Assembly: GCF_023898315.1 (NCBI RefSeq)
Contig: NC_064614.1
Span: forward strand, 381,981,348-382,045,347
DNA from: Schistocerca nitens
Lineage: Eukaryota; Arthropoda; Insecta; Orthoptera; Acrididae
Direction: 5' to 3'
DNA: 64,000 nt
The translations under genes and the position numbers were made by a program. Numbering within the stretch: the first letter of the stretch is position 1; every line of letters begins with the position of its first letter. Shown here piece by piece: positions 10,739 through 20,992 of the stretch. The notes beneath the pieces were generated by a model. That model saw only the letters and a list, made by a program, of their open reading frames with translations. It was not told where the DNA came from and made no database searches.

Positions 10739-11413
10739 ATCATCATGTATTTTCGGACATAATAAGCATGAACTACCCTTCGATGTATCAAGTTCACATA
10801 TCTGTCTCTTCTCACTTACTCACACGTAGAAACATCTTAGACTTTCTTTTAGCCCCCAGGTGGAAAATTATTTTTTTTTAGTGATACAAAAGGTCAAATA
10901 ACATTTGCAGTAGTTACAAAGTTTGGATTATAAACAAAACCTTTGTTTTCTGAGATATTCTGCTATATGTTTTTATACTAACAAGGAGAGGTCCCCAGTG
11001 GTGCAACAGACCTATATGGTGCTGTAGGTTAAGAACCCAGGTGTCACACCCTGAAGCCATTCACTCTGATGGGCCCTCGCTTATAAGTAAAAGCCGAAAA
11101 ACAATTTAGCCTGCTGGAGTAGAGCAGTAATTAATGTTAAAATTTTGAGTGCAGCTGTAGCCTAGGTGACAGATTTTTATCCTGTCACGTTCCTATATAT
11201 TCTTTTAATTATTATTTTTCTTCATTTATTTGCTTCAAATGTAATGTTTTTAAATTTTCTACTCCTTTGCCAGGTCACTTTAACCATTCTATCTTTTCTA
11301 CATTTGGCTCAAAATCATTGATGGATTTGCAGTTACCAATCACAAATCAGTTATTTTTTGTTTATTTTTGTGTTTTTCTCTTGTATTTGTTTTGTGAGTG
11401 TGCGGCATTTAAA

Positions 11414-13188
11414 ATGTCAGACAACGCAAATTCATTAATCAGCAAATGTCATGACGAAAGAACGGAGGAATATAATGAAGAAATGAGGAGAACATTCACG
11501 AATTCCTTACGCTATGCATTATCTATTTATGAGGAGGATGTCTCCTTTCCGAACCCCCCCCTCCCCCCCTAACCCCCCCCCAGACTTTATAAATGCAAAC
11601 GTAATAGCGACGGGCGAACGATTCGACTTGTGATGGAGAGTGTTATTGTTCAGGAAGAGGACCTTATTTCAAACAGCGAGACTGATGAAGACGGTTTGTA
11701 TAAAGAGGAAAGCCTTTCCTTATTACTATCTGTTAATTTTCGGGTTCCCTTGTCCGCTATTAACATGTAAAATTTGTTGTTTGCAGTGTATTCTCGACGA
11801 TGAAGGTGTTGATGAATGTTTTAACCAAGCCAACTGTCAGGCACCTCCATCGACATACACTCCACTGGAAAACAAAGCAAAATCAGTTGCCTTCGTTGAA
11901 GCTCATTCCGATCACTCATTGAAAATTATCCAGCAAAGTGGTTTCTCTCGCTTATGCAGAAAAGGATACTTGAGAAAATGGAAAAAAAGATGTCAAACAA
12001 GGAGAACTAAATTCGTAAAGCTGTGTCTGATTGATACCGAAACACTTGAAAAATTTAAGGATGCTCGGATGTGCCACGAACAAGTGACAATTCGTACACT
12101 GCAACATGGACAATGTTATCTCCGTTCCGTGTCTATCGGAAAACTTTTCATTCTTTGCAAGTGGGAAGTGGACAAAGCATTTTAAAATAAAACATGCAGT
12201 ACGTCAGAAAAAAGTGACTGAATTCGTTAGTGCAAAAGGCGTCGCAGCAGTTGAAGAACCTGAAGCAGAAGCAGAACGATACAGTAAACAAATAGTGCTG
12301 ATAATGGGAGATTGCAATCCAAACCTTGTTATCAATGCCGATCACATGGGTTGCGATTACGAATCAACATATCACCAATCACTGGAGTTTCGGGAATCAA
12401 AAACAGTTTTGGTGCAAAAGAAAAATTTGGCGAAAGCTACACATTGGTATATTGCACAACATGCTTTGACGTCCACTGGTCAATTGCTACCAAGCGTATT
12501 CTTATGTATGGAGGAGGTCGAAAATAAATTCGGACCTAGGGTTGCTAAAGAAATTGGAAGTTTGGAGGCGGACTACGGAAATAAGGTCGTCACCTGCCGA
12601 AAATCAGGAAAAATAACAATAGAGCTGTACACACAATGTTTGCAATCTGCAATGAATCCAATACGTTAAGCAAAATTATTTTTTGTTACTTGTTGATTCA
12701 TGTAGCGATCACATGGGTAACACATCAGACGTCGAAATATTTGTGAACAGTGCTGGAAAAGCTACATGTACTATGAAAATTGTTCCTCCAAAGTGCACTG
12801 CCCTGTGTCAGCCATGTGACGTCTGTTTTTAACGTCAAATGAAAAATATTATTAAAAAACTCCAGAGCACAGCTGAATTACTTCAATATAAGTGCGAAAT
12901 TGCTAAACGTGAAGACGAAATCAAAATACATTAATTGTTCATAGGATTCTGTGTGAACTAGCCTTTCGAAACAAAAGGTATGGCTGGTACAGACTGAAGC
13001 TAGGTAATGAAAAGATAGTATTTCGTAAGGAGAATGAAGTATGCTTCCCGTTGCGTTTGATGAAGAAACTATGTGAAGGTAGAGACACAGCTTTTATAGT
13101 TTGTCCATTGTGCGAGAACAATTTGTGTTTCAAATGTTTGTGTGACGATTATCACCCTAAAAACTGTATGTCTCGCACCGAAAAATAA
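11414..13188 (+). pseudogene. Decayed pogo/Zator-like transposase
   Basis: A Tc1/mariner-group transposase in pieces. It starts at ATG 11414 (MSDNANSLISK), followed by an acidic N-terminal part broken by a C-rich slip near 11550-11580. A possible small intron lies at about 11765-11787. A DNA-binding domain follows (YTPLENKAKSVAFVEAHSD, then FASGKWTKHFKIKHAVRQKK, resembling the second HTH of pogo/CENP-B proteins). The catalytic core shows INADHMGCDY (first Asp), FGPRVAKEIG, then, after a frameshift near 12667, LLLVDSCSDH (second Asp) and CQPCDVCF (third Asp, about 40 residues on). TAA near 12830 and later stops interrupt it. The C-terminus has a Cys-rich cluster (CPLCENNLCFKCLCDDYHPKNC) that looks zinc-binding, then TAA 13186-13188. 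The family is recognised from memory and the superfamily name is tentative. Confidence 0.75.
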
Positions 13189-13344
13189 ATTTTTGTTATT
13201 GTTGCAGAATCAATACGAGTGCTAATAATTATTTCGTTTGTATAGTCGCTTGATCGGTATTTTTAAATGATTAAATTTTGCAATATACAATTTAAAAAGA
13301 ATGAAAACCATATGGACAAAGATTCCAAATGAAAAAAGAATGAA

Positions 13345-13418
13345 ACCGGACGGGATTCGAACCTGTCTATAACTGTTTTCCGGGCCATTACACGATCCAT
13401 TAGGCTACTGCAGCAATT
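13345..13418 (-). other. tRNA-like segment inside transposon end
   Basis: On the minus strand an A-box-like TAGCCTAATGG and a B-box-like GGTTCGAATCC are spaced as in a tRNA. The acceptor stem does not pair and the T stem is imperfect, so it is not a functional tRNA. It lies in the right subterminal part of the 10982-13597 element, and its A-box side extends into the inverted repeat. It may be a tRNA-derived sequence captured by the element. Confidence 0.5.
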
Positions 13419-13600
13419 ATAAATCTGCTCTTAATTTAATGTACTAGACGAACAAGCTAAATTGTTTTCCGGCTTTTACTTGTAAACGAGATCCTACCAG
13501 GGTGAATGGCTTCAGGGTCTGAAACCTAGGTTCTTACCCTACACCAACATATAGGTGGTTGCAAAAAGTCGGTTGCACCACTGGGGACGTCTCCTTGTAA

Positions 13601-14285
13601 CCTCAATGAGAGAATAATTACAAACAAAATAGTTTCCTTAAACAATAAAATTACGTGTTTCTGTGTTCTGGACACCATTGTTCTACACCCACATGTGATG
13701 AACTCTAACATGCCTCGGAACGAATCGGAAAGAAAAGTGGTTAAAAGAAATCCACCACACACGGGAGAGAGGACATGAATCCAGATACATCCAGAAAAAT
13801 GCCTGGCGTCAATTACGATCAGATACGCAGTAAACAATTCATGACCCTCATTCCAACCAGTACCATGGCATCAGATTATTTACGTGTAAAGAAACTAATG
13901 GATCACTTAATTACTGCAAACAAAAATTAATTATTCATCTTAATCTAATTAAAATATATAGCGCTCTTCATAGCTAATTTCATGTTTAAACTTTGCTCTG
14001 TCTTTCGTGTATCTTAAAAGTAACGTGCTATGCCCTTTAGTTTATGTGCATTATTCGTTATTTGAATGAACGAAGATTCTGTCCTCAACTGTTCCACTTA
14101 CTGGTTAGAGAATGCAAACAATTCAATTTTGTGAACCACAAAAGTTCGCGTCACACCTCAGAAGCGACATACTACACTCGAAGTGCCCATCACTTATGAG
14201 TTGGCATTCACTATGCATGTACACATTTTTAATGTACAGTCAGGTAGCAGTAGCCAGCCGAGACACAAGCAACAACAGGGAAGCA
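13601..14285. other. No recognisable gene
   Basis: No supported feature between the transposon and the start of the CR1-like LINE. Confidence 0.5.
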
Positions 14286-14289
14286 CTCC

Positions 14290-15990
14290 ATATTGAGACT
14301 TTTACGAGTTCCTAACACGGAGCGAATTTTATAAGTTCATCTGTGTGCTTTAATAGTTTATTTTCTTGAGTTTCTGCGTATTTATTTAATATCTAATAGT
14401 CACAGTTCTCGCGTTTTCGTTTGCGTCGGAAAGTAAACCGATTTTTTAACATATCAAAAGTTCCTAATCAGGGGCGAATTCTGTAGTTTCACCTGAGTGC
14501 TTCGGTAGTTAAGTTTTTGAATCTCTGCTTATTAATCTAGTTTATTACACACAGTTCCTGCGTTTTCGTCAGGGTCTACAATACAGTTGCGCAGCATGTG
14601 CCGATAGACCGTTTATCTGCAGATTTCAGTTTTCCACGGTCTTTAGTATGGACAGGGACTGCGATTGTTGTGTGCGGATGCGAGCCGAGTTGATGATACT
14701 TCGCTCTCAGCTCCAGGCTGTGATGGCCTCGGTTATTCAGCTTGAGGCTCCAGTGGACGGGCACCACTCTTGTGGGCCAGCCGTGGGGATCCAACGGACG
14801 TTCAGCACGTCCGAATCCTCCAATCGGTCCTCACCGGTGGCCAGCTCAGTTACTACTCTCACTGAGGTTGACTCCTCACCTGTGATCGAGTGGGAGGTCG
14901 CTCCGGGGCTTAGCAGGGGGCGAAAGACTTCCCAGGCGGCCGCACGTAAGGCCTCCCCTGTTTGTCTGACAAACTGGTTCCAGGTGGTGTCTGTGACTGA
15001 CAGTGTCGCTGAGCCAGATGCTGTCGCCTGTCCTGTGTCAGAGGAAACCTCTCAGCCTGCAAGATCCGGAAAATCACAGAGGGTGTGATTATATATAGAT
15101 GGGAGCTCCAACGCTAGGCACGTAATGGGGCCCCTTAGGGACATGGCTGTCAAGAAGGGAAAGAAAACCAATGTGCGCTCCGTGTGCATACCGGGTGGAG
15201 TCATTCCAGATGTGGAGCGGCTCCTCCCAGATGCCATGAAGAGTACAGGGTGCAGCCAACTGCAGATGGTTGCTCATGTCGGTACCAATGATCTGTGTCA
15301 CTTTGGATCAGAAGAGATTCTCTCTGGTTTCGAGCAGCTAACAGAAGTTGTGAAGGCTGCCAGTCTTACTTGCAGGATGAAAGCAGAGCTGACCATTTGC
15401 AGCATAGTCGACAGCACCGATTGCGGAAGGTCTGAACAGAGGAACAGACGGTTCTACGACAGTGTAGGCTGCAGATTCCTCGACTTGCGCTAAAGGGTGG
15501 TTGGGTTTCGGGTTCCGCTGAATAGGTCAGGGGCCCACTATACGCAGGAGGCGGCTACACGGGTAGGATGGGCTGTGTGGCGTGAACTGGTCGCTTTTTT
15601 AGGTTAGAGGGTCTCGGGAAAACACAAAGAAGGGCTTCAGTCACAAAGCGTGCAGGCTGAACACGGGAAGAACGTAGGTACAGGAACCATCGGTATAACA
15701 GTTGTAAATTGTCGTAGCTGTGTTGCGAAAATAAAAGATCTCCAAGAACTAATAGAAAACACTGATGCTCAAATCAAAATATTTTGTTGTCACCGTCCTA
15801 CATAGGGAGAAACGATCACCAAGATAAAATAACGGAAATCAGAGCTTGTACGGAAAGATGTAAGTGTTCGTTCTTTCCGCGCGCTGTATGAGATTGGAAT
15901 AATAACAGAGAATTGTGAAGGTCGTTCGATGAACCCACTGCCAGGCACTCAAATGTGATTTGCTGAGTATCCTTGTAGATGTAGTGCTAG
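14290..15990 (+). mobile_element. CR1-like LINE, internally deleted, with 5' UTR monomers
   Basis: Two tandem ~160-bp monomers (about 14296-14450 and 14453-14580) share AGTTCCTAA...GAGCGAATT...CACAGTTCTCGCGTTTTCG and look like a monomeric 5' UTR promoter. ORF1 follows (14648-15607). ORF2 starts near 15690, where an eroded AVNCRS...KIKDLQELIENTDAQIKIF resembles the beginning of the AP endonuclease domain. It then jumps at about 15783 to the ORF2 tail and 3' UTR, ending near 15990 in the family's GTAGATGTAG 3' repeat. The reverse transcriptase is missing. A second, inverted copy of the same deletion junction lies at 19345-19532. Confidence 0.75.
14648..15607 (+). pseudogene. CR1-like ORF1 with SGNH-hydrolase (esterase-like) domain, two stops
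   Basis: One reading frame of 320 codons from ATG 14648 to TAG 15605-15607, broken by TGA at 15086-15088 and TAA at 15491-15493. The N-terminal ~145 residues start MDRDCDCCVRMRAEL with a short heptad-like helix and a Ser/Thr-rich linker. The C-terminal part carries the SGNH-hydrolase blocks: DGSSNAR (block I position), HVGTNDL (block III, Gly-Asn) and GAHYTQEA (block V His). ORF1 proteins with such esterase-like domains are known from the CR1 and L2 groups. With only two point lesions it is a relatively young pseudogene. ORF1p normally binds RNA; the esterase role is not settled. Confidence 0.75.
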
Positions 15991-16021
15991 ATACCTCCTT
16001 TTTCCTTTGAATTGTCCACAA

Positions 16022-16427
16022 AAAATGGTTCAAATGGCTCTGAGCACTATGGGACTCAACATCTGTGGTCATAAGTCCCCTAGAACTTAGAACTACTTAA
16101 ACCTATCTAACCTCAGGACATCACACACATCCATGGGCCGGCCGTTGTGGCCGTGCGGTTCTAAGCGCTTCAGTTTGGAACCGCGTGACCGCTACGGTCG
16201 CAGGTTCGAATCCTGCCTTGGGCATGGATGTGTGTGATGTCCTTAGGTTAGTTAGGTTTAAGTAGTTCTAAGTTCTAGGGGACTGCTGACCTCAGATGTT
16301 GAGTCCCATAGTGCTCAGAGCCATTTGAACACATCCATGCCCGAGGCAGGATTCGAACCTGCGACCGCAGCAGTTGCGCGGTTCCTGACTGAGCGCCTAG
16401 AACCGCTAGACCACCGCGGCCGGCTAA
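16022..16427 (-). mobile_element. Main-family SINE (copy 2), split by another SINE
   Basis: A minus-strand SINE in two pieces (16022-16145 and 16329-16427). The tRNA-like head with B box GGTTCGAATCC is at the right end. TGTCCACAA occurs on both sides (16013-16021 and 16428-16436) as its target duplication. The uninterrupted sequence is restored exactly when the nested copy and one 11-bp repeat are removed. Confidence 0.9.
16146..16328 (+). mobile_element. Main-family SINE (copy 3), nested in copy 2
   Basis: Plus-strand copy from GGCCGGCC head to CATTTGA tail, inserted within copy 2. It is flanked by the 11-bp direct repeat ACACATCCATG (16135-16145 and 16329-16339). The B box is GGTTCGAATCC. 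Confidence 0.9.
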
Positions 16428-17501
16428 TGTCCACAAGAAAAAATATCTTAGTGTCTATACTAAAATTTACGAAAAGTTGAAACGACGAAGTGAACTTATT
16501 TTCTCTCTCTTGTGAAAGCGTATCATACCAAATATGTAAGGATTCTTAATATATGCACAAAAATTGACATTTATATTTCAAATTATATTTCATTCATGTC
16601 CCCCGTAAATTCATAAGGGGAGGCCACGAAGTTGGGATCACAGATTTACCTCAAATTTTGTAGACCTTTAGTAGGCCATTAAAACAATGCGCAAGTGGTA
16701 AGGTGCACTACTTTAGCAATTCCGAGAAAATCACAAGAAACGTTTCATGCGTCTATTATGTGGCTTGTCCATCTGTTCGTAGGTGTTGGACGTTTGATTT
16801 CGTGGTGGCGGAGGGCTCAGCCGGCCTGTGGCTGTGGTGAGGCGAACAAGCCTTGTGTGCGTCTCGCCCGTTGTGCTGTTTGCGAGCGAGCGCGCTGTTG
16901 TTTACTTTCGCGTAGCGGCTTGTCTCAGAGCGACTTCATTGATCATCATGGCGTTTTCTTACAGCCAAGCCACTATTTAATTAACTTTTCCATTAGGTCA
17001 CGAACAATCGAAGGCGTATGAAGTTGAACGTTTTATGCGGGATGAAATGCGTCTCCCGCCACAAGACGTTCTCGGAATACATTTTCGATCCTCAGTACTG
17101 CTGTGTACATAAAGCTAACGATCTCAAGTTTCGATATTCTGACGGACATATAGGAACAGTAGTGGTTGATCACGCTGGTTTTGGCCTCCGAACGTTGCGG
17201 GTTTCGAACTCCAGTTTGAAGTACCGTCGGACGCTGTGGTGGGCGCTTTTAAACCTTACAGTATCATTCATCGTCAGTCACATGGCTGAAAAGTGGAAGA
17301 CATTCGAAACGTTCTGTGTCCTCAGTGGTGTCAGTCAGATAAAAACTGAACTACGGAAAGACGTGCCTTCCTAATAGGTTATTGCCGGCTGCAGATCTAT
17401 CGTCATGTACAATGGCCAGCCGCGCACCTGTCCAGGTTGTGGCCAGGAAGGCATGACCGTTCTGAATGTCTCCGACGTAGACTGGTTCGGCCGCCTATCA
17501 G

Positions 17502-17663
17502 ATTGGTTGGTTGGTTTTTGGGGGAAGAGACCAAACAGCGAGGTCATCGGTCTCATCGGATTAGGGAAGGAAGTCGGCCGTGCCCTTTCAGAGGAACCAT
17601 CCCGGCATTTGCCTGGAGCGATTTAGGGAAATCACGGAAAACCTAAATCAGGATGGCCGGACG
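17502..17663 (-). mobile_element. tRNA-derived SINE, third family, with 11-bp target duplication
   Basis: The 162-bp insert begins ATTGGTTGGTTGG and ends GGATGGCCGGACG. It contains the family-typical blocks GAAGTCGGCCGTGCCCTTTC and GATTTAGGGAAATCACGG. A perfect 11-bp repeat CCGCCTATCAG flanks it (17491-17501 and 17664-17674). The tRNA-like head expected at the right end is truncated, so no B box is present. Orientation follows remembered family structure. Confidence 0.75.
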
Positions 17664-17789
17664 CCGCCTATCAGGGACGTCGCTCCTACTGCAGAGCCCG
17701 CTGTGTTATTTCTGTCTTACGCGTCTGCGACGGTGCTGCCTGCTACGCCCCCTCTGAATCACTCGGTAACTGTATCAGCTCTTCTCCAG

Positions 17790-17955
17790 TCGGAGGCAAT
17801 ACAAATAAACGACGACCGTCAGCAGGCAAAAGCTGTCTGTCCCGACCCCACGGTTGTTGATAATGGAGCTGTACCTACCTCCGCCTTTCTGCCATCTGGC
17901 CACATGTCGGACGATTGCCGCCCACCATCCGACACGGATGGTAAGAAGCACTTTT
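17790..17955. repeat. Inverted repeat, left copy (LINE ORF1 segment)
   Basis: About 165 bp, including GACGACCGTCAGCAGGCAAA and CATGTCGGACGATTGCCGCC. It is reverse-complementary to 18455-18625 with few differences. The intervening ~500 bp holds the ORF2 C-terminus. Confidence 0.85.
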
Positions 17956-18051
17956 TCCTTGCCCGTCCGTACTGTGATACTACTGGCACAATTGACATCT
18001 ACGAGGGCGACCTATGGTTTCCTTCAGCAGCACAGGTCACCGAATGTGGTT

Positions 18052-18400
18052 GAGGGGACGCTTCCCCACGTCGACTGGCGTGCCGTTTGACGATCGGTAT
18101 GCGCTCCTTATCTTGACACTGATGTCCAGTCCGCTTGGTACCTTACTCTCAATAAGCCGCTCGCGCCTTCACAAGATTCATCTTGCAGACACCCTGTTGT
18201 GTGACGCCTGTGATATTGTGTACACACACGAGCACCGCCTGTTGTGCAGATCGGCGACAGGTGTCTGGTTCTTGGTGGGAAAGATGTTGTACCTCATTAC
18301 CCGTATGACTCCTCATCAGATACCTACTCACCTACTCACGGTGTCAGAGGACAGCACACCATCAATAGCAGGGTCATCCTTTGCAGACTTTCGATGGACG
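18052..18400 (+). pseudogene. R1/I-group-like LINE ORF2 C-terminus
   Basis: The translated frame (18014 onward) shows SRSRLHKIHLADTLLCDACD, then YTHEHRLLC. This matches the C-terminal zinc-finger-like region (C-x2-C, then H-x2-H-x3-C) after the reverse transcriptase in this LINE group. The RT itself is absent. The frame runs on into the inverted ORF1 piece, so the 219-codon ORF is a chimera without function. Confidence 0.65.
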
Positions 18401-18454
18401 CAGTCATCAGAAGGGGTACGGCGTTGTCTCCCGTTTCCTCGTCAACCGTTGCTT

Positions 18455-18625
18455 CTTATCATCCGTGCCGGATGGTGGGCGGCAATCGTCCGACATGTGG
18501 CCAGATGGCAGAAAGGCGGAGGTAGGTACAGCTCCATTATCAACAACCCTCGGGTCGGGACAGACAGCTTTTGCCTGCTGACGGTCGTCGTGCATTTGTA
18601 TTGCCTGGGGTGTAGGAGAGACAGA
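18455..18625. repeat. Inverted repeat, right copy (LINE ORF1 segment)
   Basis: Reverse complement of 17790-17955. It shows that a piece of the same LINE ORF1 was joined in opposite orientation downstream of the ORF2 tail. Confidence 0.85.
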
Positions 18626-18921
18626 CGAAACGCGTCGAATTGCTCTGAAGGGTCCCTAGTGGTTCCATCCTGAGAACCAGAGCAAAAATTGCGATCGCAC
18701 TACGCTCCTAAGGAGTAAGATCACTGTCAATGGGATAGCTGACCCATTATGTGTTTTAGAGTAATGTTGAGGCGTCCGTGGGGTGTCAGCAGGGTCAGAG
18801 ATTGTCAGTAACGTCGTCCTGTTTCTCATCGTATTCTTTTCGACTGAAAACTACCTCAAGGGAAGGGGTGGGCTCATTGACACCGTGTGAATGGCGATGT
18901 GTCTCAAATATTTTCGACGGC

Positions 18922-19532
18922 CATATAATTTGAAATGTTCAAATGGTTCAAATGGCTCTGAGCACTATGCGACTTAACTTCTGAGGTCATCAGTCGCCTA
19001 GAACTTAGAACTAATTAAACCGAACTAACCTAAGGACATCACACACATCCATGCCCGAGGCAGGATTCGAACCTGATACCGTAGCGGTCCCTCGGCTCCG
19101 GACTGTAGCGCCTAGAACCGCACGGCCACTCCGGCCGGCTTTGAAATGTAAATGTCAATTTTTGTGCATCCTTACATATTTGGTATGATATGCTGTCACA
19201 AGAGAGAGAGAATAAGTTCACTTCATCGTTTTAACTTTTTGTAAATTTTAGTATAGACACAAAGATATTTCGTTTTTTTTCCTCTTTCTGAATCTTCTTA
19301 AGAATATTTTTGTCTTGTGGACAATTCAAAGGCAAAGGCTGTATCAAGTTCTACATCTACATCTACATGGATACTCTGCAAATCACATTTAAGTGTCTGG
19401 GACAGGACTCATCGAACCACCTTCACAGTTTTCTGTTATTATTCCTTTCCCTACGAGCTCTGAATTCCCATATTTTATCTTGGTGGTGTTTCTCCATATG
19501 TAGGTCGGTGTTAACAAAATATTTTCGGATTC
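18922..19532. repeat. Right arm of large inverted duplication
   Basis: Reverse complement of the 15773-16590 arm, interrupted by the SINE at 18938-19139. In plus orientation it ends with CTACATCTACATCTACAT (the reversed LINE 3' repeat, about 19352-19369) and the reversed CR1-like tail to 19532. Confidence 0.85.
18938..19139 (-). mobile_element. Main-family SINE (copy 4)
   Basis: Full-length minus-strand copy inside the right arm of the inverted duplication. TTTGAAATG flanks it on both sides (18929-18937 and 19140-19148). The left arm has no SINE at the corresponding site, so this insertion post-dates the duplication. Confidence 0.9.
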
Positions 19533-19619
19533 GGAGTAGAAAGCTGCCTGCTATTCCCCCTCTGAATCACTCGTTACCGATGTCGGCTCTTCTCGACGAC
19601 GCGACAGAAGGTTTTAATT

Positions 19620-20985
19620 AGTGTAATATTTTGAATGAATTTGCATCTTTACAAAGCAATTTTTCTCTATCGCAGCATTAATCATTCAATTAGAATTTTT
19701 TCAGTTGAAGGACATCAACAATTCACTGTTTAGCCTGGCTCTTCCATTGCCCAAGACCCTTCACCTTTACCTTCCAGTGGCCAAGAAACTTTGTCTGAGC
19801 CACAAACAGTCAAACGGAGACAAGTAAAAGTGTTGCTCACATGTCATCGGTACAAGCATTTTTACATACAATGATAGTTCACTATGCAACTAAATGTCTT
19901 TTATATCCATGTTCTATCACTAAATCCCTTCTATTTTTTCCGGATGGTGAAAGTGCTCGAAGAATTCTGAGATCGACATTCACGCATCTCATGACACATG
20001 TACATTACTCCATTCAGATTTGTGATTCACCTTACTATTCAGTACTATATACGTAATATGCTGCAAATGTTATGTGTTTACGTTTTCATCAAACATGTTT
20101 TCCCGTCAATTCGTTCAAAACAGTCTATTTTAAGAGTAGTACACCAAAAGCATACCGCCGATGAGAGGTAAACAGATAGGAATGGCGCAGAAGACACTTT
20201 TCATAATTTTCGGTTTGATCCTCCCCCCATTACGTGAAAACTGAATGTTAGATGTCTCTTGTAGGAAATAATTTCACGTGATGTAGTGGTTTTTGTTATT
20301 AATATGTGTGTTTTCGAGCAATAGAATATGAGATAGTGCGCTTTTGACATTTTCTCACAAGTGTCAAAAAGTCACTGCTTTTCAGCGCGCTCTAGTGCCA
20401 ATACCACTCGTCATTAATTATGTATAGAGTGGCCATCTTCTTAAAATTTGTAGGTTTCGAGACACAAGCGAAAAACAGAAAATTTTTGACTTTTTCGCAA
20501 GTTTCGTTGTAAAGCCGACCTCCAACGAGGCAGCACACATGAGACTTGAATTCACCAGAAAAAAACATATAGGACCCTGAAAAAAACTACAGCAATTTTG
20601 TTACGAAACGTCTGTTTTGAACTCAAATTTACTGGGCTATCTGTCTCTGGCACTGAACAGACTCTTCCTCGACGACACAGCTCAGGTGGTCGGTAGGCGC
20701 CACTTTTCTTGGGGTATTTGGTTTGAACCGGAAATGGGAAATATGTACTTCGATCAGTTATGGATTGATTTTTCAGGTCCTCACCGCGTCATTTGATTTA
20801 ATTAGAGCTGTTTTAAGGATTTCCTTAATTTTATGGTTAAGTGGTTCGCGAGTGTATTTTAGGTCAGTGAATCACGTTGTGACATGGCTCACTGCAGTGA
20901 CAAGTGGGTAATTTTACCTCCCTTACATGACTGATTAGCGGCCCCTCTCACAGAATGTCCCACGCATTACAGCATCTGGCAAAAG
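19620..20985. other. No recognisable gene
   Basis: About 1.3 kb of AT-rich sequence without recognisable ORF, repeat or RNA gene. Confidence 0.5.
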
Positions 20986-20992
20986 TAGAATC

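Larger units (their letters stand above)
10982..13597 (+). mobile_element. 2.6-kb DNA transposon with long inverted ends, TAA target duplication
   Basis: The terminal inverted repeats begin CAAGGAGAGGTCCCCAGTGG at 10982 and, on the other strand, CAAGGAGACGTCCCCAGTGG at 13597. They stay alignable for about 150-200 bp on each side (10982-11180 and 13400-13597), with a small indel near the tips. TAA lies immediately outside both tips (10979-10981 and 13598-13600), which reads as a 3-bp target-site duplication. The interior carries a decayed pogo-like transposase in the plus orientation. The right subterminal region also contains a tRNA-like segment. A 3-bp duplication is unlike the TA of ordinary Tc1/mariner elements. 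Confidence 0.85.
15773..16590. repeat. Left arm of large inverted duplication
   Basis: Contains the CR1-like deletion junction, its 3' tail and ~200 bp of unique sequence (the CCTTTGAATTGTCCACAAG block, then TCTATACTAAAATTTACG, TCATACCAAATATGTAAGGA and CAAAAATTGACATTTA). The same order appears reverse-complemented at 18922-19532. Without the SINEs at 16022-16427 the arm is ~410 bp. The shared internal LINE deletion shows that the arms are duplicates rather than independent insertions. Confidence 0.85.
17005..17955 (+). pseudogene. LINE ORF1 (gag-like) with zinc-knuckle start, broken
   Basis: Frame-shifted fragments: YEVERFMRDEMRLPPQDVLGIHF (near 17010-17080) and DGHIGTVVVDHAGFGLRTLRV (near 17140-17200) resemble the RRM-like fold of I/Jockey-group gag proteins. 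Then ELRKDVPS and YNGQPRTCPGCGQEG follow (17405-17450), the first half of a CCHC zinc knuckle. A SINE insertion (17502-17663) lies just after. The Pro/Ser-rich C-terminus runs 17675-17955. Several stops and frame changes make it non-functional. Confidence 0.7.
16790..18440 (+). mobile_element. R1/I-group-like LINE, rearranged
   Basis: A GC-rich leader (16790-16920) is followed by a broken gag-like ORF1 (about 17005-17955), then directly by the C-terminal part of ORF2 (about 18040-18400). Endonuclease and reverse transcriptase domains are missing. From 18455 to 18625 a piece of ORF1 recurs in inverted orientation. Another scrap of ORF1 (CTGCCTGCT...CCCCCTCTGAATCACTCG) lies at 19551-19612. The clade is recognised from memory of grasshopper LINEs and could be LOA or Outcast rather than R1. 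Confidence 0.7.

Noticed and set aside
13345-13418. Functional tRNA on the minus strand
   Set aside because: A and B boxes are present, but the acceptor stem does not pair and the T stem has a mismatch.
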